A stretch of DNA of 64,000 bases, taken from positions 83,051-147,050 of the forward strand of contig CALVWI010000001.1 of NCBI GenBank assembly GCA_944367045.1. Direction: 5' to 3'. Both the position numbers and the translations under genes were made by a program. Positions within the stretch are counted from its first letter, which is position 1, and each line of letters starts with the position of its first letter. This document shows, piece after piece, positions 53,075-62,766 of the stretch. This DNA comes from an uncultured Clostridia bacterium. Its GTDB lineage: Bacteria; Bacillota; Clostridia; Christensenellales; Borkfalkiaceae. The notes under the pieces are model-generated. The model searched no databases. It worked only from the letters and a program-made list of their open reading frames with translations, and was not told the origin of the DNA.

Positions 53075-55090
53075 ATGCAGGAACGTAAAAAGTTATATGA
53101 CCCCTCCGCCGATGAGGCATTTCAGAAGCCGTTCATCGACCGCGATGAATGGCTGGAACGTGAAGGGTACCGCTGTCGCTATGTGCACGGCGGATTTGAA
53201 GGAACAGAGCTGAGATTTGCCTTTTTCTTTCCCGAGGCAGACGCCTATCGGGGACGGTTTTTCCACTATCTTTCTCCCGTACAGGGGGATGAGAACGCCG
53301 CTCTCTCCATGCACGGGATGGAGGACAGGATCGGATTTGCCGTCACGCACGGTGCGTACTATGTAGAGTCCAATATGGGCGTCGCTTCCTTTGCCTCCAT
53401 GCGGGATACCACGATCATCTATCGGGCTTCTGCGGCGGCAGCAGAATTTTCGCGAAAGACGGCGCGCGAGATGTACGGCGGAGGGCGTCCGTACGGCTAT
53501 GTCTACGGAGGCAGCGGCGGGAGCTATAAGACGTTTGCGTGTATTGAAAATACCGCCGTATGGGACGGCGCCGTGCCCTATGTGACGGGGACCCCCGTCT
53601 CCATCCCGAACAGCTTCACCATGCGTGCGCGTGCCAAGCGCGTTCTGCGCAGGGTACTTCCGCTGATCGCCGATCATACGGAACCGGGCGGCATCGAAAA
53701 GGAGGAATTGTATTCCAAAATGACGGACGAGGAGGCCGCCGTTCTCGAGGAGGCGACGCGCTTTGGCTTTCCGATGCGCGACTGGTTCATGTATTCCATC
53801 CTCGACGACGGTTCTTTGCCCATCTTCGTGCAGATGCTGCGGGCGGCAGATCCTGAATACTATACCGACTTCTGGACGAAAGAGGGGTATTTCGGGGCGG
53901 ATCCGAACAACTCGGTCAACCGCGACCGCATCAGGTTTGAAGCGAGGATCGTGGAGATGAACATTCCCGGCGTAGAGGAGCGGAAGGACGCATGCCCGAC
54001 GGGTGCGGATGACGCCTGGAAGCGGGGCAGGGTCTCGCTTGAGGGAAAAGCATGGCTGCGCCTCGACCGTTCGTTTCCGTCCGATGCGTATGTGCAGGGA
54101 ACGTATGTCACCCTGATAAGCGGCGAGAGCAGAGGTTACAGCGTGGTCCTCAAAGAGGGGAGGGGCGACATCGCCGTCATAGAACCTTTCTTCGGTGCCT
54201 GTGATTTTGCGGAAAAGTTCGCAAACGTGAAACCCGGCGACGGTGTTTTGGTGGATAATTCCGACTACATCGCGCTGCAATCGCTTCATATCCATCAGAC
54301 GCCAAAGAGCGGTTATCCGTCGTGGAACGTCTATCGCAATGCCGACGGCACGCCCAAGTACCCGCAGCGCCCCTTGGATTTCGGTCTTCGGTTTGCGCGC
54401 GGCGGCTGCGGTTCCGTTCAATCGGGTGATTTCGGAAATGCGAAGGTCATTGCGGTTGCCGCGCTCATGGACGAGAGCGCTCTCCCGTGGATGGCAGATT
54501 GGTATCGCCGTCTCGTGCAAGAGGTGCGCGGCGATGATGCGCCCCATTACAGATTGTGGTATGTCGACCGCGCCTTCCACGGTGATCAGGAGCGGACGCC
54601 CGACGATCTGCACCTTGTAAGCTATCTCGGTGTGCTGCATTCCGCGCTTCTGAGCGTCTCCGATTGGGTCGAGCGCGGGATCGCACCAAACGAGACGACG
54701 GTCTATTCCGTTGAGGAGGGCATCGTGACGGCACCCGACGACGCGAGACTGCGCAAGGGCGTGCAGCCCACCGTCTCGCTCCTCGCGGGCGGCGAAAAGT
54801 GCGCCGTCTGCAGATGCGGAGAGGAAGTGGAATTTGCAGCCCGTATCGTGCTCCCCGAACGCGGCGGAAGGCTGACGGCCGTCGAGTGGAGCTTTGATGG
54901 ACGATCCGATTATCCCGAAAAGGGAACGTTCCTCTCGGACGGGGAGACTGCTGAGGCTTATGCCCGGCATCGCTTCGAGCAGGCGGGGACGTACTTCGTT
55001 GCGGTGCGCTGTATCTCACAGCTGCGCGGAGAGGACGACCGCTTCACACGCATCTTTGCGCTTGACCGCGTGAGGGTGACTGTAAAATGA
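53075..55090 (+). CDS. Unknown cytoplasmic hydrolase with GGSGG nucleophile motif and PKD-like C-terminus
   Basis: The 671-residue protein has no signal peptide. A GXSXG-type motif YGGSGGSYK (Ser147), preceded by PYGYVYGG, indicates an alpha/beta-hydrolase nucleophile elbow; later LMDESALPWMADW and LHLVSYLG are candidates for the remaining triad residues. The order recalls tannase/feruloyl-esterase-like families, but I cannot match it. Residues 570-670 look like a PKD/Ig-like domain (AVEWSFDGRSDYPEKG ... FEQAGTYFVAVRC), odd for a cytosolic enzyme. It starts after GAGGAG behind an internal hairpin and is 27 bases from the GH3. A role in removing an ester group from the same glycan is inferred only from context. 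Confidence 0.7.
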   Translation: MQERKKLYDPSADEAFQKPFIDRDEWLEREGYRCRYVHGGFEGTELRFAFFFPEADAYRGRFFHYLSPVQGDENAALSMHGMEDRIGFAVTHGAYYVESNMGVASFASMRDTTIIYRASAAAAEFSRKTAREMYGGGRPYGYVYGGSGGSYKTFACIENTAVWDGAVPYVTGTPVSIPNSFTMRARAKRVLRRVLPLIADHTEPGGIEKEELYSKMTDEEAAVLEEATRFGFPMRDWFMYSILDDGSLPIFVQMLRAADPEYYTDFWTKEGYFGADPNNSVNRDRIRFEARIVEMNIPGVEERKDACPTGADDAWKRGRVSLEGKAWLRLDRSFPSDAYVQGTYVTLISGESRGYSVVLKEGRGDIAVIEPFFGACDFAEKFANVKPGDGVLVDNSDYIALQSLHIHQTPKSGYPSWNVYRNADGTPKYPQRPLDFGLRFARGGCGSVQSGDFGNAKVIAVAALMDESALPWMADWYRRLVQEVRGDDAPHYRLWYVDRAFHGDQERTPDDLHLVSYLGVLHSALLSVSDWVERGIAPNETTVYSVEEGIVTAPDDARLRKGVQPTVSLLAGGEKCAVCRCGEEVEFAARIVLPERGGRLTAVEWSFDGRSDYPEKGTFLSDGETAEAYARHRFEQAGTYFVAVRCISQLRGEDDRFTRIFALDRVRVTVK

Positions 55091-55117
55091 ATGACGAAAT
55101 CTTTCAAAGGAGTTTTT

Positions 55118-56908
55118 ATGGTAGATCTCAAAGCAAGACCCTTTTATCTTTCCGATGAGCAGATCGCATGGGTGGAAAACATCATCGACTCGATGAGCAA
55201 AGAGGAAAAAATCGGCCAGCTCTTCGTCCACCTCACGGGCGTGAGTAAGGAGGAGGACGTTCGCGAGGAAGTCGGCAAAATGCACATGGGCGGCATCCGC
55301 TTCAATCCCCGCTCCAAAGAGGACATGTGGGAGATGAACTACAACTTCCAGAAGTTCTCAAAGGTGCCCGTGCTCTCCGCCGTCAACGTGGAGGCGGGCG
55401 GCAACGGCGCGTCGCGCGATGGTACCTTCATCGGCAATGAGATGAAGATCGCCGCGACGGGGGACACGAAGTACGCCTATGAGCTCGGCCGCATCTGCGG
55501 CATCGAGACCAAGGCGACGGGCTCCAACATGGCGTTCGCGCCCATCGTCGACCTCGTGAGGAACTGGCACAACCCGGGCATCTCGGTGCGCGGCTTCGGA
55601 GCCGACCCCGATATGGTGCTCGCGATGAGCAAGGAGTACTTCCGCGGCATTTCGGAGAGCGGCATTGTCTGCGCGATGAAGCACTTCCCGGGCGACGGCT
55701 CGGACGAGCGCGATCCCCACATCGCAACGAGCGTCAACGCGCTCTCGATGGAAGAGTGGGATAATTCCTACGGCAAAGTCTATCGCGGCATGATCGAGGC
55801 GGGCGTGCAAGCCGTCATGCCCGGTCACATCATGATGCCTGCCTATCAGCGGCACTTCCACCCCGGGCTCAAGGATGAAGATTTGAAGCCCGCGACGCTC
55901 TCGAAGGAGATCTTGGGCGACCTTCTTCGCGGCAAGCTCGGCTTCAACGGGCTCATCGTCTCGGACGCCTCGCACATGGTCGGCCTCACGGGCAGGGCAA
56001 AGCGGAGCGAGCTCGTTCCCGGAGCCATCATGGCGGGCATCGATATGTTCCTCTTCTACAACGACATCGAAGAGGACACCGAGTTCATGACGGACGCCTA
56101 CGACAAGGGCATCCTCACCGAGGAGAGACTCCGCGACGCCCTCCGACGTATCCTCGGCCTCAAAGCGGTCTTGGGGCTCGATAAGTTCACCCTCGAGAAC
56201 TTCCCCCAAAAGGAGGGGCTTGACGCGATCGGAAAGCCCGAATACAAGGAGATCGCCAAGGAAGTCGCCGACAAGGCGGTGACGCTCGTCAAGCACACGG
56301 AGGACATCTTCCCCGTCGCGCCAGAGAAGTATAAGCGCGTCCTGCTCGTCTCGGTGGGGCCTGATCCTAATCCTTCCCTCGTGCGGGCGGGAATGTGTGC
56401 CGACGGTTCCAAGCTCAAACAGCAGCTCCTCGAAAAGCTCACGGAACGCGGTTTTTCTGTAGAGGAATATGTCGACCCCGTTGCGAAATTGGTGAAGATG
56501 CTTGAAACGCTTCCGCCCGATCGGGACCCCATCAAGCTGCTCAACAAGGGCAACAAGGGGGCGTACGGCAACAAGCAGAAGGTCTCCGCGCTCACCGACA
56601 ACTACGACCTCGTCATCTGCTACGCGAACGTCTCCTCGACGATGCGCACGACGCAGCGCTTGGAGTGGGCGATTTCCAAGGGCGGCTGGGATAACCCGTG
56701 GTACGTCAACGAGATCCCGACCATCTTCATCTCCTTCAACTGCCCGTTCCATTTGGTGGACGTGCCGCAGGTGAAGAACTTCATCAATTGCTACGATGCG
56801 AACGAAGTCACCGTCGACGCCGTCATAGACAAGCTCACGGGCAAGAGCTCTTTTACGGGCACTTCTCCCGTCGATGCCTTCTGCGGCATGCTCGACACGA
56901 GGTTTTAA
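55118..56908 (+). CDS. GH3 family glycosidase, NagZ-like active site
   Basis: The 596-residue protein has a GH3 N-terminal TIM barrel: KMHMGGIRFNPR, AVNVEAGGNGASRDG, KHFPGDGSDERDPH and the nucleophile Asp283 in VSDASHMVG. The His201 in the Asp-Pro-His position is the acid/base arrangement of NagZ-type beta-N-acetylglucosaminidases, rather than the C-terminal Glu of beta-glucosidases. The C-terminal 200 residues form an extra Rossmann-like domain. It lacks a signal peptide. The codon use is more like the GC-rich core than its neighbours. The ATG at 55118 follows AAAGGAG; 55091 is an alternative in-frame ATG without a site. Confidence 0.87.
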   Translation: MVDLKARPFYLSDEQIAWVENIIDSMSKEEKIGQLFVHLTGVSKEEDVREEVGKMHMGGIRFNPRSKEDMWEMNYNFQKFSKVPVLSAVNVEAGGNGASRDGTFIGNEMKIAATGDTKYAYELGRICGIETKATGSNMAFAPIVDLVRNWHNPGISVRGFGADPDMVLAMSKEYFRGISESGIVCAMKHFPGDGSDERDPHIATSVNALSMEEWDNSYGKVYRGMIEAGVQAVMPGHIMMPAYQRHFHPGLKDEDLKPATLSKEILGDLLRGKLGFNGLIVSDASHMVGLTGRAKRSELVPGAIMAGIDMFLFYNDIEEDTEFMTDAYDKGILTEERLRDALRRILGLKAVLGLDKFTLENFPQKEGLDAIGKPEYKEIAKEVADKAVTLVKHTEDIFPVAPEKYKRVLLVSVGPDPNPSLVRAGMCADGSKLKQQLLEKLTERGFSVEEYVDPVAKLVKMLETLPPDRDPIKLLNKGNKGAYGNKQKVSALTDNYDLVICYANVSSTMRTTQRLEWAISKGGWDNPWYVNEIPTIFISFNCPFHLVDVPQVKNFINCYDANEVTVDAVIDKLTGKSSFTGTSPVDAFCGMLDTRF

Positions 56909-56911
56909 GCT

Positions 56912-59332
56912 ATGGAACGCATTCAATGGGATGAAGGCTGGGAGTTTGCGGAGAACGCCCCGCCCACGATCTATCCTTATTTTAAGCCCGAACAGAGGGT
57001 CACGCTTCCGCACGATATCTCCATTTCGCACGCGCCCGAGAGGGGCCTCCCCGAGGGCGAGGCGTGCGGCTATCTTGGGGGAACGATGGGAACGTACATG
57101 AAGTTCTTTCGTCTTTCCGAGGCCTGGCGCGGCAAGCGCGTGCTGCTCGAGGCGGACGGCGCATATTGCAATGCGGAAGTCGATCTGAACGGACACCTGC
57201 TCTCGGTGGAACCCAACGGATATACGCCCTTTCGGGTGGACCTGACGCAGTATCTGTCCGAGAGTGAAAACCGCCTGACCATCTTTGTGAACAACACGAT
57301 CCCCCGCAATTCCCGATGGTACACGGGATCGGGCATCTACCGCCATGTGCGGCTGCGCGTTTCAGCGCAGGTACATCTTTCGCCCGATCCGCTCTTTCTG
57401 CGTACGGAGCGCGTTGAGGACGGAACAGCCTTTCTCCTCGCAGAAGTTTTTGCGGAGAATCACACTTTAAAGGCGTGTGCCGTGCGCGCGAAGATTTCCC
57501 TCTACCGCGATGAGGGTAGAGGAAAGCCGCACGGAGCCAAGTGTGAAGGATACGGGGAATGTGACATCTTCCTTTCCCCCTGTTCGGAGGGTAGGGGCAG
57601 GGTGCGTATCGCCGTTCAGGACGCGCGCCTTTGGGACATCCATTCTCCCGAGCTGTACATTGCCGAAGTGCAGCTCCTCGAAGAGGGCAGGCTCATCGAT
57701 CGGGATGAGGAATTGTTCGGGATCAGAACGATCTCGCTCGATCCCGTCAACGGATTCAAGCTGAACGGAAAGGAGAGAAAGTTAAAAGGGGGCTGCATCC
57801 ATCACGACAACGGGTTGCTGGGTGCCGTTTCGCTCTATGATGCCGAATATCGCCGCTTAAAAAAACACAAGGAGAACGGCTTCAATGCGATTCGCGGGGC
57901 GCACAATCCCATGTCGCGCGAGTTGTTGGAGGCGTGCGATCGGCTCGGGCTCGTCTTCTTCGCCGAGGCGTTCGACGTTTGGTCGATGAGGAAATGCGTC
58001 AACGACTATCATCTGCACTTTGCGGACCGCCGCGAACGCGATCTGACGGCCCTTATTCGCAGGGACCGCAACCATCCCTGCATCATTTGCTGGTCGATCG
58101 GGAATGAGGTGGGGGAGCGGAACGGCGCGGCAGGCGGTGCGGCGCTGTGCGCGGAACTTTCGGAGAAAGTGCGCTCACTCGACGATACGCGGTTTGTGAC
58201 GGCAGCGGTCCCGAGTATGTTCAACGGATTGCTCGATGAGGATGCGCGCCGTATCGCAGAGGAGCTTGACCGCCCCGAGGATTTTCAGAACGGCATCACG
58301 CCCTATACGCAGTCTGTCTGGGCAGACCGCACCGAGGCATTCTGCGCTCCGCTCGATCTTGTCGGCTATAATTATTTGGAGATGCGCTATGAAGAAGATC
58401 TTCGGCGTTATCCGTCGCGCATTATCTGCGGTACGGAGAGCTTCCCCAATCGGATTGCAGACATCTGGGAGAAGGTGGAGAGCCTTCCGCGCGTGATCGG
58501 CGACTTTGTCTGGACGAGCTGGGATTACATCGGAGAGGCTTGGATCGGAATGTATTTCTTAAAGGATGAGCCTGAGCGCGAAACCCTGTATCCTGCCCGA
58601 GCGGCTAATTGCGCCTGTTTCGATCTGATCGGCGACGAACGCCCCGCCCTTGCCTTTCACAGGATCGCGTGGGGCAGTAAGGAGACATATCTCGCGGTTC
58701 ATCACCCCTCGGAATTCGGCAGGGAGATCGTGCGGTCGGCTTGGTCGTGGTGCGGCGCGGAGCCGTGTTGGGCGTATCCCGGTTTTGAGGGACGCTCGCT
58801 CTCCGTTGAAGTGTACAGCAGGGCGGATACCGTTGAACTGTGTATCAACGGGGTTTCTCTCGGGCGGAAGAACGTGGGAACGGAACGAAAAAACACCGCC
58901 GTCTTTGCTGCTGTGTATGAGGCAGGCGAGATCGCTGCGATCAGTTATGATGCGGACGGAAGGGAGGTCTCACGCTGCAAGCTAAAAACGCCGGGAGAGG
59001 CTTGCGGGCTGCGCCTTTCTGCCGACAGGACGGAGCTTTCCGCCGACGGAGAGTCGCTTTCCTTCGTGGAGGTGACCGTTGTCGATGCCGACGGCGAACG
59101 GGTACCCGTTTGCGACATGGAGCTTAAGGCCTGTGTCACGGGAGAGGCTTCTCTCGCCGCGTTCGGTTCGGCCTGTCCTTCGACGGAAGAGCGATATACG
59201 GATGGCTCGTTCAAAGCCTACCGCGGGCGGGCGCTTGCTGTCGTCCGCGCGGGAACGGGTTGCGGAAAGGCGGAGTTGACCGTCTCCTGCGAAAAATTTC
59301 CGCCTGAGAAGATAGCATTGACGCTCAAATAA
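56912..59332 (+). CDS. GH2 family glycosidase (beta-galactosidase/beta-glucuronidase group), first copy
   Basis: The 806-residue enzyme has the GH2 sugar-binding jelly roll (residues 1-150, NGHLLSVEPNGYTPF and SRWYTGSGIYRHV), an Ig-like domain, and a TIM barrel with GGCIHHDNGLLG, the acid/base Glu399 in WSIGNEVGE and the probable nucleophile Glu509 in ICGTESFPN. C-terminal DUF4982-like and Ig domains follow from about residue 600. It has no signal peptide, so it is intracellular. It starts only 3 bases after the GH3. A paralogue of the same architecture is at 60354. Confidence 0.92.
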   Translation: MERIQWDEGWEFAENAPPTIYPYFKPEQRVTLPHDISISHAPERGLPEGEACGYLGGTMGTYMKFFRLSEAWRGKRVLLEADGAYCNAEVDLNGHLLSVEPNGYTPFRVDLTQYLSESENRLTIFVNNTIPRNSRWYTGSGIYRHVRLRVSAQVHLSPDPLFLRTERVEDGTAFLLAEVFAENHTLKACAVRAKISLYRDEGRGKPHGAKCEGYGECDIFLSPCSEGRGRVRIAVQDARLWDIHSPELYIAEVQLLEEGRLIDRDEELFGIRTISLDPVNGFKLNGKERKLKGGCIHHDNGLLGAVSLYDAEYRRLKKHKENGFNAIRGAHNPMSRELLEACDRLGLVFFAEAFDVWSMRKCVNDYHLHFADRRERDLTALIRRDRNHPCIICWSIGNEVGERNGAAGGAALCAELSEKVRSLDDTRFVTAAVPSMFNGLLDEDARRIAEELDRPEDFQNGITPYTQSVWADRTEAFCAPLDLVGYNYLEMRYEEDLRRYPSRIICGTESFPNRIADIWEKVESLPRVIGDFVWTSWDYIGEAWIGMYFLKDEPERETLYPARAANCACFDLIGDERPALAFHRIAWGSKETYLAVHHPSEFGREIVRSAWSWCGAEPCWAYPGFEGRSLSVEVYSRADTVELCINGVSLGRKNVGTERKNTAVFAAVYEAGEIAAISYDADGREVSRCKLKTPGEACGLRLSADRTELSADGESLSFVEVTVVDADGERVPVCDMELKACVTGEASLAAFGSACPSTEERYTDGSFKAYRGRALAVVRAGTGCGKAELTVSCEKFPPEKIALTLK

Positions 59333-59350
59333 TAAAGGGAGGTGATGTCT

Positions 59351-60025
59351 GTGGAAAAAGCAGCAATGCGGCATGTGCCTGACGAGGCGGCATTGGAGCG
59401 CTATCGGCGTGAAGTGGCGGTCAAACTGCAAAATTACCGTGCGCTCAATGCCGTATGCAAGAAGGGGCAGATCGTCTTTGCCGGGTCTTCGCTCATGGAG
59501 GAATTTCCGATTGCTGAATTTGTTCAAAATGATACGCTTCCGATCTGTGTCTACAACCGCGGGGTGAGCGGAGCTGTGACGGGGGATCTTATCAGCTATC
59601 TCGATGTTGTGGTGCTTGGCCTCGCTCCCTCAAAAGTGTTTTTGAATATTGGCACGAATGACCTGTCCGACCCCGTCTTTGAGGTGGAGGCTCTGTCTTC
59701 TCGGTACGAGATCATTTTGCAAAAGATCGCGGAACATCTTCCCGAGACGGAAGTCTATATGATGGCGTTTTATCCTATGAATGAGGGCGCGGCGGGAGGA
59801 AGCGCATTCGGGGGCAGGACAAACGAGCGGATCGCACGGGCAAATACCGTCCTTTGCGCATTGGCGGGACACACGCCCCGCTGCCGTTATATTGACGTCA
59901 ATCAGGGTCTGTATGATAAAAACGGCGCTTTGCGGGCGGAATTTACCTATGACGGGGTCCATATGTATGTGGCGGCATATGAGATCGTTTACAGGAACTT
60001 GCGCCGCTATCTGAAAGGTGAATGA
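59351..60025 (+). CDS. SGNH/GDSL family hydrolase
   Basis: The 224-residue esterase has block I VFAGSSLMEEF with the catalytic Ser, block II NRGVSG with the oxyanion Gly, block III NIGTNDLS with Asn, and block V YDGVHM with the Asp-His dyad. SGNH enzymes of this size in glycan loci remove acetyl groups from sugars. A strong AAAGGGAGG site overlaps an ATG at 59345 and lies 8 bases before a GTG at 59351, so the GTG is preferred; the ATG would add two residues. The end touches the start of the PQ-loop-like gene. Confidence 0.87.
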   Translation: MEKAAMRHVPDEAALERYRREVAVKLQNYRALNAVCKKGQIVFAGSSLMEEFPIAEFVQNDTLPICVYNRGVSGAVTGDLISYLDVVVLGLAPSKVFLNIGTNDLSDPVFEVEALSSRYEIILQKIAEHLPETEVYMMAFYPMNEGAAGGSAFGGRTNERIARANTVLCALAGHTPRCRYIDVNQGLYDKNGALRAEFTYDGVHMYVAAYEIVYRNLRRYLKGE

Positions 60026-60367
60026 ATGGAAGCAACGATCATGGCATTTGAGACGGTCATGGTGGCCTGTTTCGGGATCAGCTGGCCGTTTTCTGTGGCG
60101 AAGTCCTATCGTGCGCGGACAACGAGGGGCAAGAGCCTCGTGTTTCTTTTGGCGATTTGGATTGGGTATATTTTCGGCGTTGCCGGGAAGATCATGCAGG
60201 CGGTCGAACTTGGCTCCGTTGCATACGTGTTTTATTTCTACGTATTCAATCTCATTGTTGTATCTGCCGATCTTATCCTTTATTTTCGCAATCATAGGCT
60301 TGACCGCATGGCGATGGAGGAGGCTGGCGGGGAGCGGCCTCGGGAGGGGAGCGATGAAAAAAATTGA
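60026..60367 (+). CDS. Small membrane protein, PQ-loop/SemiSWEET-like
   Basis: The 113-residue protein has three hydrophobic helices, then a charged C-terminal tail of about 20 residues. The first helix leads into GISWPFSVAKSYRARTTRGKSL, quoted in part as WPFSVAKSYRARTTRG, which has the Pro-x-x-x-x-K-S-x-R-x-x-x-x-G-K-S pattern of PQ-loop repeats in SemiSWEET sugar transporters, although the Pro-Gln dipeptide is Pro-Phe. SemiSWEETs have three helices and work as dimers moving sugars. In this operon it might release cleaved monosaccharides or move a small sugar. The stop overlaps the second GH2 start by 14 bases. Confidence 0.6.
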   Translation: MEATIMAFETVMVACFGISWPFSVAKSYRARTTRGKSLVFLLAIWIGYIFGVAGKIMQAVELGSVAYVFYFYVFNLIVVSADLILYFRNHRLDRMAMEEAGGERPREGSDEKN

Positions 60368-62738
60368 TTTCGGTCGGAATTGGCGGCTGTCGGACCATCA
60401 GACGCAGACGGAAAAGGACATCCATTTGCCCTATGATGCCACGATCGGGACGCAGCGCGATCCCGACATCCGCATCGGGTATCTCTGCGCGTTCTATCAC
60501 GGCGGGAAATACGAGTACGAGAAGCGGTTTTCTTTCTCGGAAGGCGGGGAGGCCGTCTATCTCGAGTTTGAGGGCATCTACCGCAACAGCGAGATCTATG
60601 TGAACGGCAAAAAGATCGATTCGCTCGTGAACGGCTATATCCCCGTTTGCCTTTGCATCGACGAGTACCTCCATGCGGGTGAGAACACCGTGAAGGTGAC
60701 CATCGACACGCCCTACAACGACCATTCGCGCTGGTATGCGGGCAGCGGGATCTATCGCGACGCCTTCCTCTACGTCGGGAACGTTCGCCATATCCCGCCG
60801 CACAGCGTCAAAGTTAGGACGCTCTCCCATGACCCCGCCGTCATCGAGGTCTTCTGTCCCGTCGAAGGGGTGCGCTATCGCGTCTTGGACGGCGAGAGAG
60901 AAGTCGCCGAGGGAGAGGGCACCTGCGCGCGCATCGCTGTTCCAGATGCAAAGCTCTGGAGCGACGAGACGCCCAACCTCTACACCCTCCGTGCCGAACT
61001 TATGGAGGACGGCAAGGTCGTCGATACGGACGAGGTGCGCTTCGGTATCCGCACACTCGCATGGAACAGCGTCGAGGGCTTCCTTGTCAACGGAAGGAGG
61101 ACGCTGCTTCGCGGCGGGTGCATCCACTGCGACAACGGCGTTTTGGGCACGGTCACGACGCGCAAGACCGAACTCCGCCGCGCCAAAAAAATCAAAGCGG
61201 CGGGTTTCAACGCCATCCGCAGCGCCCATCATCCCATGTCGCCCGCGCTTTTGGAGGCCTGTGACGAGGTGGGGCTCTTTGTCATGGACGAAGGGTTCGA
61301 TATGTGGTACCGCATGAAGAACCGCAACGACTTCTCCCGCTCCTTCGCGGCGGAATATCCCCGCATCCTTCGGGCGATGGCGGAGAAGGACTATAACCAT
61401 CCCTCCGTCGTGATGTACTCCATCGGGAATGAGATCCCTGAGATCGGCTCGCTGAAGGGCATCCGCTACGGAAAGGACATGATCCGCATCCTCAAGGAGC
61501 TCGACGGCACGCGCCCCGTGCTCATGTGTCCGAGCATGCGGCTTGCGCAGGACTTCCTCTTCGGGATGCCCTACGACAAGGTGGACGAGGACGAGTACCT
61601 CAAGGACCCCGAACATCAGAAGGAGGACTTTGAGCACTACATCAAGGTGTGGACGCGCGGCCTCGTCAATCTCCTCGACGTGTTTGAATACACCGACGAG
61701 CGCAAGGCGCAGGACGAGCGCGCGACAAAGGAGCTCTACGACCTTCTCGACATGGCTGGCTACAACTACTACGGCGAGTACTACGAGGCGTTGCACGAAG
61801 TGCACCCCGAGCGCGTCATCGTCGGCACCGAGACGGAGGGGAACAAGCTCTCCTATCACTTCAGGAAGATGCGGGAGCATCCCTATGTCATCGGCGACTT
61901 TGTATGGACGCTTCAGGACCATCTCGGCGAGTGCAACTGCTGCGAGCTGCACTACGGCGAGGAGAAGGTCGAAAAGAACTACCCGTGGGTGACCAACTGG
62001 TGCGGCAAGCTCGACCTCATCGGCGACGAGAACATCACCGCGCACCGCTACCGCATGGTGTGGGGCTTGGAGAAGGGCATTGTCCTCGCCGCTCAGCCGC
62101 CCGTGCACGACGGCGTCGAGGCGAAGTTCAACAATGACCGCGAGACGGACGCCGTGATGAGCTGGTCCTTCGATGGCTGCGAGGGAAACAAGACGTACAT
62201 CGACGTCGTTTCGGATGCACCCCTCGTCGAAGTCTTTGTGAATGGTACTTCCCTCGGAAGGAAGCGAACGGAAGATTACTCGGCGCGATATTTCTGTCGC
62301 TATCAAAGAGGCGAGGTGACTGCCGCCGGGTGCGATGAAGACGGAAGGGAGCTTTATCTCAGTTCCTTGAAGTCAGCGGGCGAAGAGACGAGGCTCGACG
62401 TTCGTCCCGAAAGAGAAGTGCTGTATGCGAACGGACGCGACCTTTGCTTTATCCCGATTGCCGTGACCGATGCGGCCGGGATCGTAAAGGCATATCCGGA
62501 GCATACGATCCGGGTGTGCGTGACGGGTGCGGGAAGCCTTGCCGCGCTCGGAAGCGCTGCGTTCAAGACAGCCGAGAGCTATGTGGACGATACGCATACG
62601 ACTTTTATGGGAAAATGCCTTGCCGTCGTTCGTTCCGGGACTGAGGCGGGGGAAATCGTCGTGTGCGTCAGCTGCGACGGGGCCGAGGGGGCCGCTTTTT
62701 CCATCCGTGTTGTGCCGTCGGAGGAAGATGCTGTCTGA
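60354..62738 (+). CDS. GH2 family glycosidase (beta-galactosidase/beta-glucuronidase group), second copy
   Basis: The 794-residue enzyme has the same order as the first copy: jelly roll (YVNGKKIDSLVNGYIP, SRWYAGSGIYRD), Ig-like domain, and TIM barrel with GGCIHCDNGVLG, the acid/base Glu360 in YSIGNEIPE and nucleophile Glu493 in IVGTETEGN. DUF4982-like and C-terminal Ig domains complete it. No signal peptide is present. The ATG after GGGAGGGGAG lies inside the preceding gene. Codon use changes near 62200: the first 600 codons are GC-rich like the core genome, the last 180 are not. The paired copies probably cleave different linkages. Confidence 0.92.
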   Translation: MKKIDFGRNWRLSDHQTQTEKDIHLPYDATIGTQRDPDIRIGYLCAFYHGGKYEYEKRFSFSEGGEAVYLEFEGIYRNSEIYVNGKKIDSLVNGYIPVCLCIDEYLHAGENTVKVTIDTPYNDHSRWYAGSGIYRDAFLYVGNVRHIPPHSVKVRTLSHDPAVIEVFCPVEGVRYRVLDGEREVAEGEGTCARIAVPDAKLWSDETPNLYTLRAELMEDGKVVDTDEVRFGIRTLAWNSVEGFLVNGRRTLLRGGCIHCDNGVLGTVTTRKTELRRAKKIKAAGFNAIRSAHHPMSPALLEACDEVGLFVMDEGFDMWYRMKNRNDFSRSFAAEYPRILRAMAEKDYNHPSVVMYSIGNEIPEIGSLKGIRYGKDMIRILKELDGTRPVLMCPSMRLAQDFLFGMPYDKVDEDEYLKDPEHQKEDFEHYIKVWTRGLVNLLDVFEYTDERKAQDERATKELYDLLDMAGYNYYGEYYEALHEVHPERVIVGTETEGNKLSYHFRKMREHPYVIGDFVWTLQDHLGECNCCELHYGEEKVEKNYPWVTNWCGKLDLIGDENITAHRYRMVWGLEKGIVLAAQPPVHDGVEAKFNNDRETDAVMSWSFDGCEGNKTYIDVVSDAPLVEVFVNGTSLGRKRTEDYSARYFCRYQRGEVTAAGCDEDGRELYLSSLKSAGEETRLDVRPEREVLYANGRDLCFIPIAVTDAAGIVKAYPEHTIRVCVTGAGSLAALGSAAFKTAESYVDDTHTTFMGKCLAVVRSGTEAGEIVVCVSCDGAEGAAFSIRVVPSEEDAV

Positions 62739-62766
62739 GATCGCTTTCGGAAATGGAGAAATGTGT

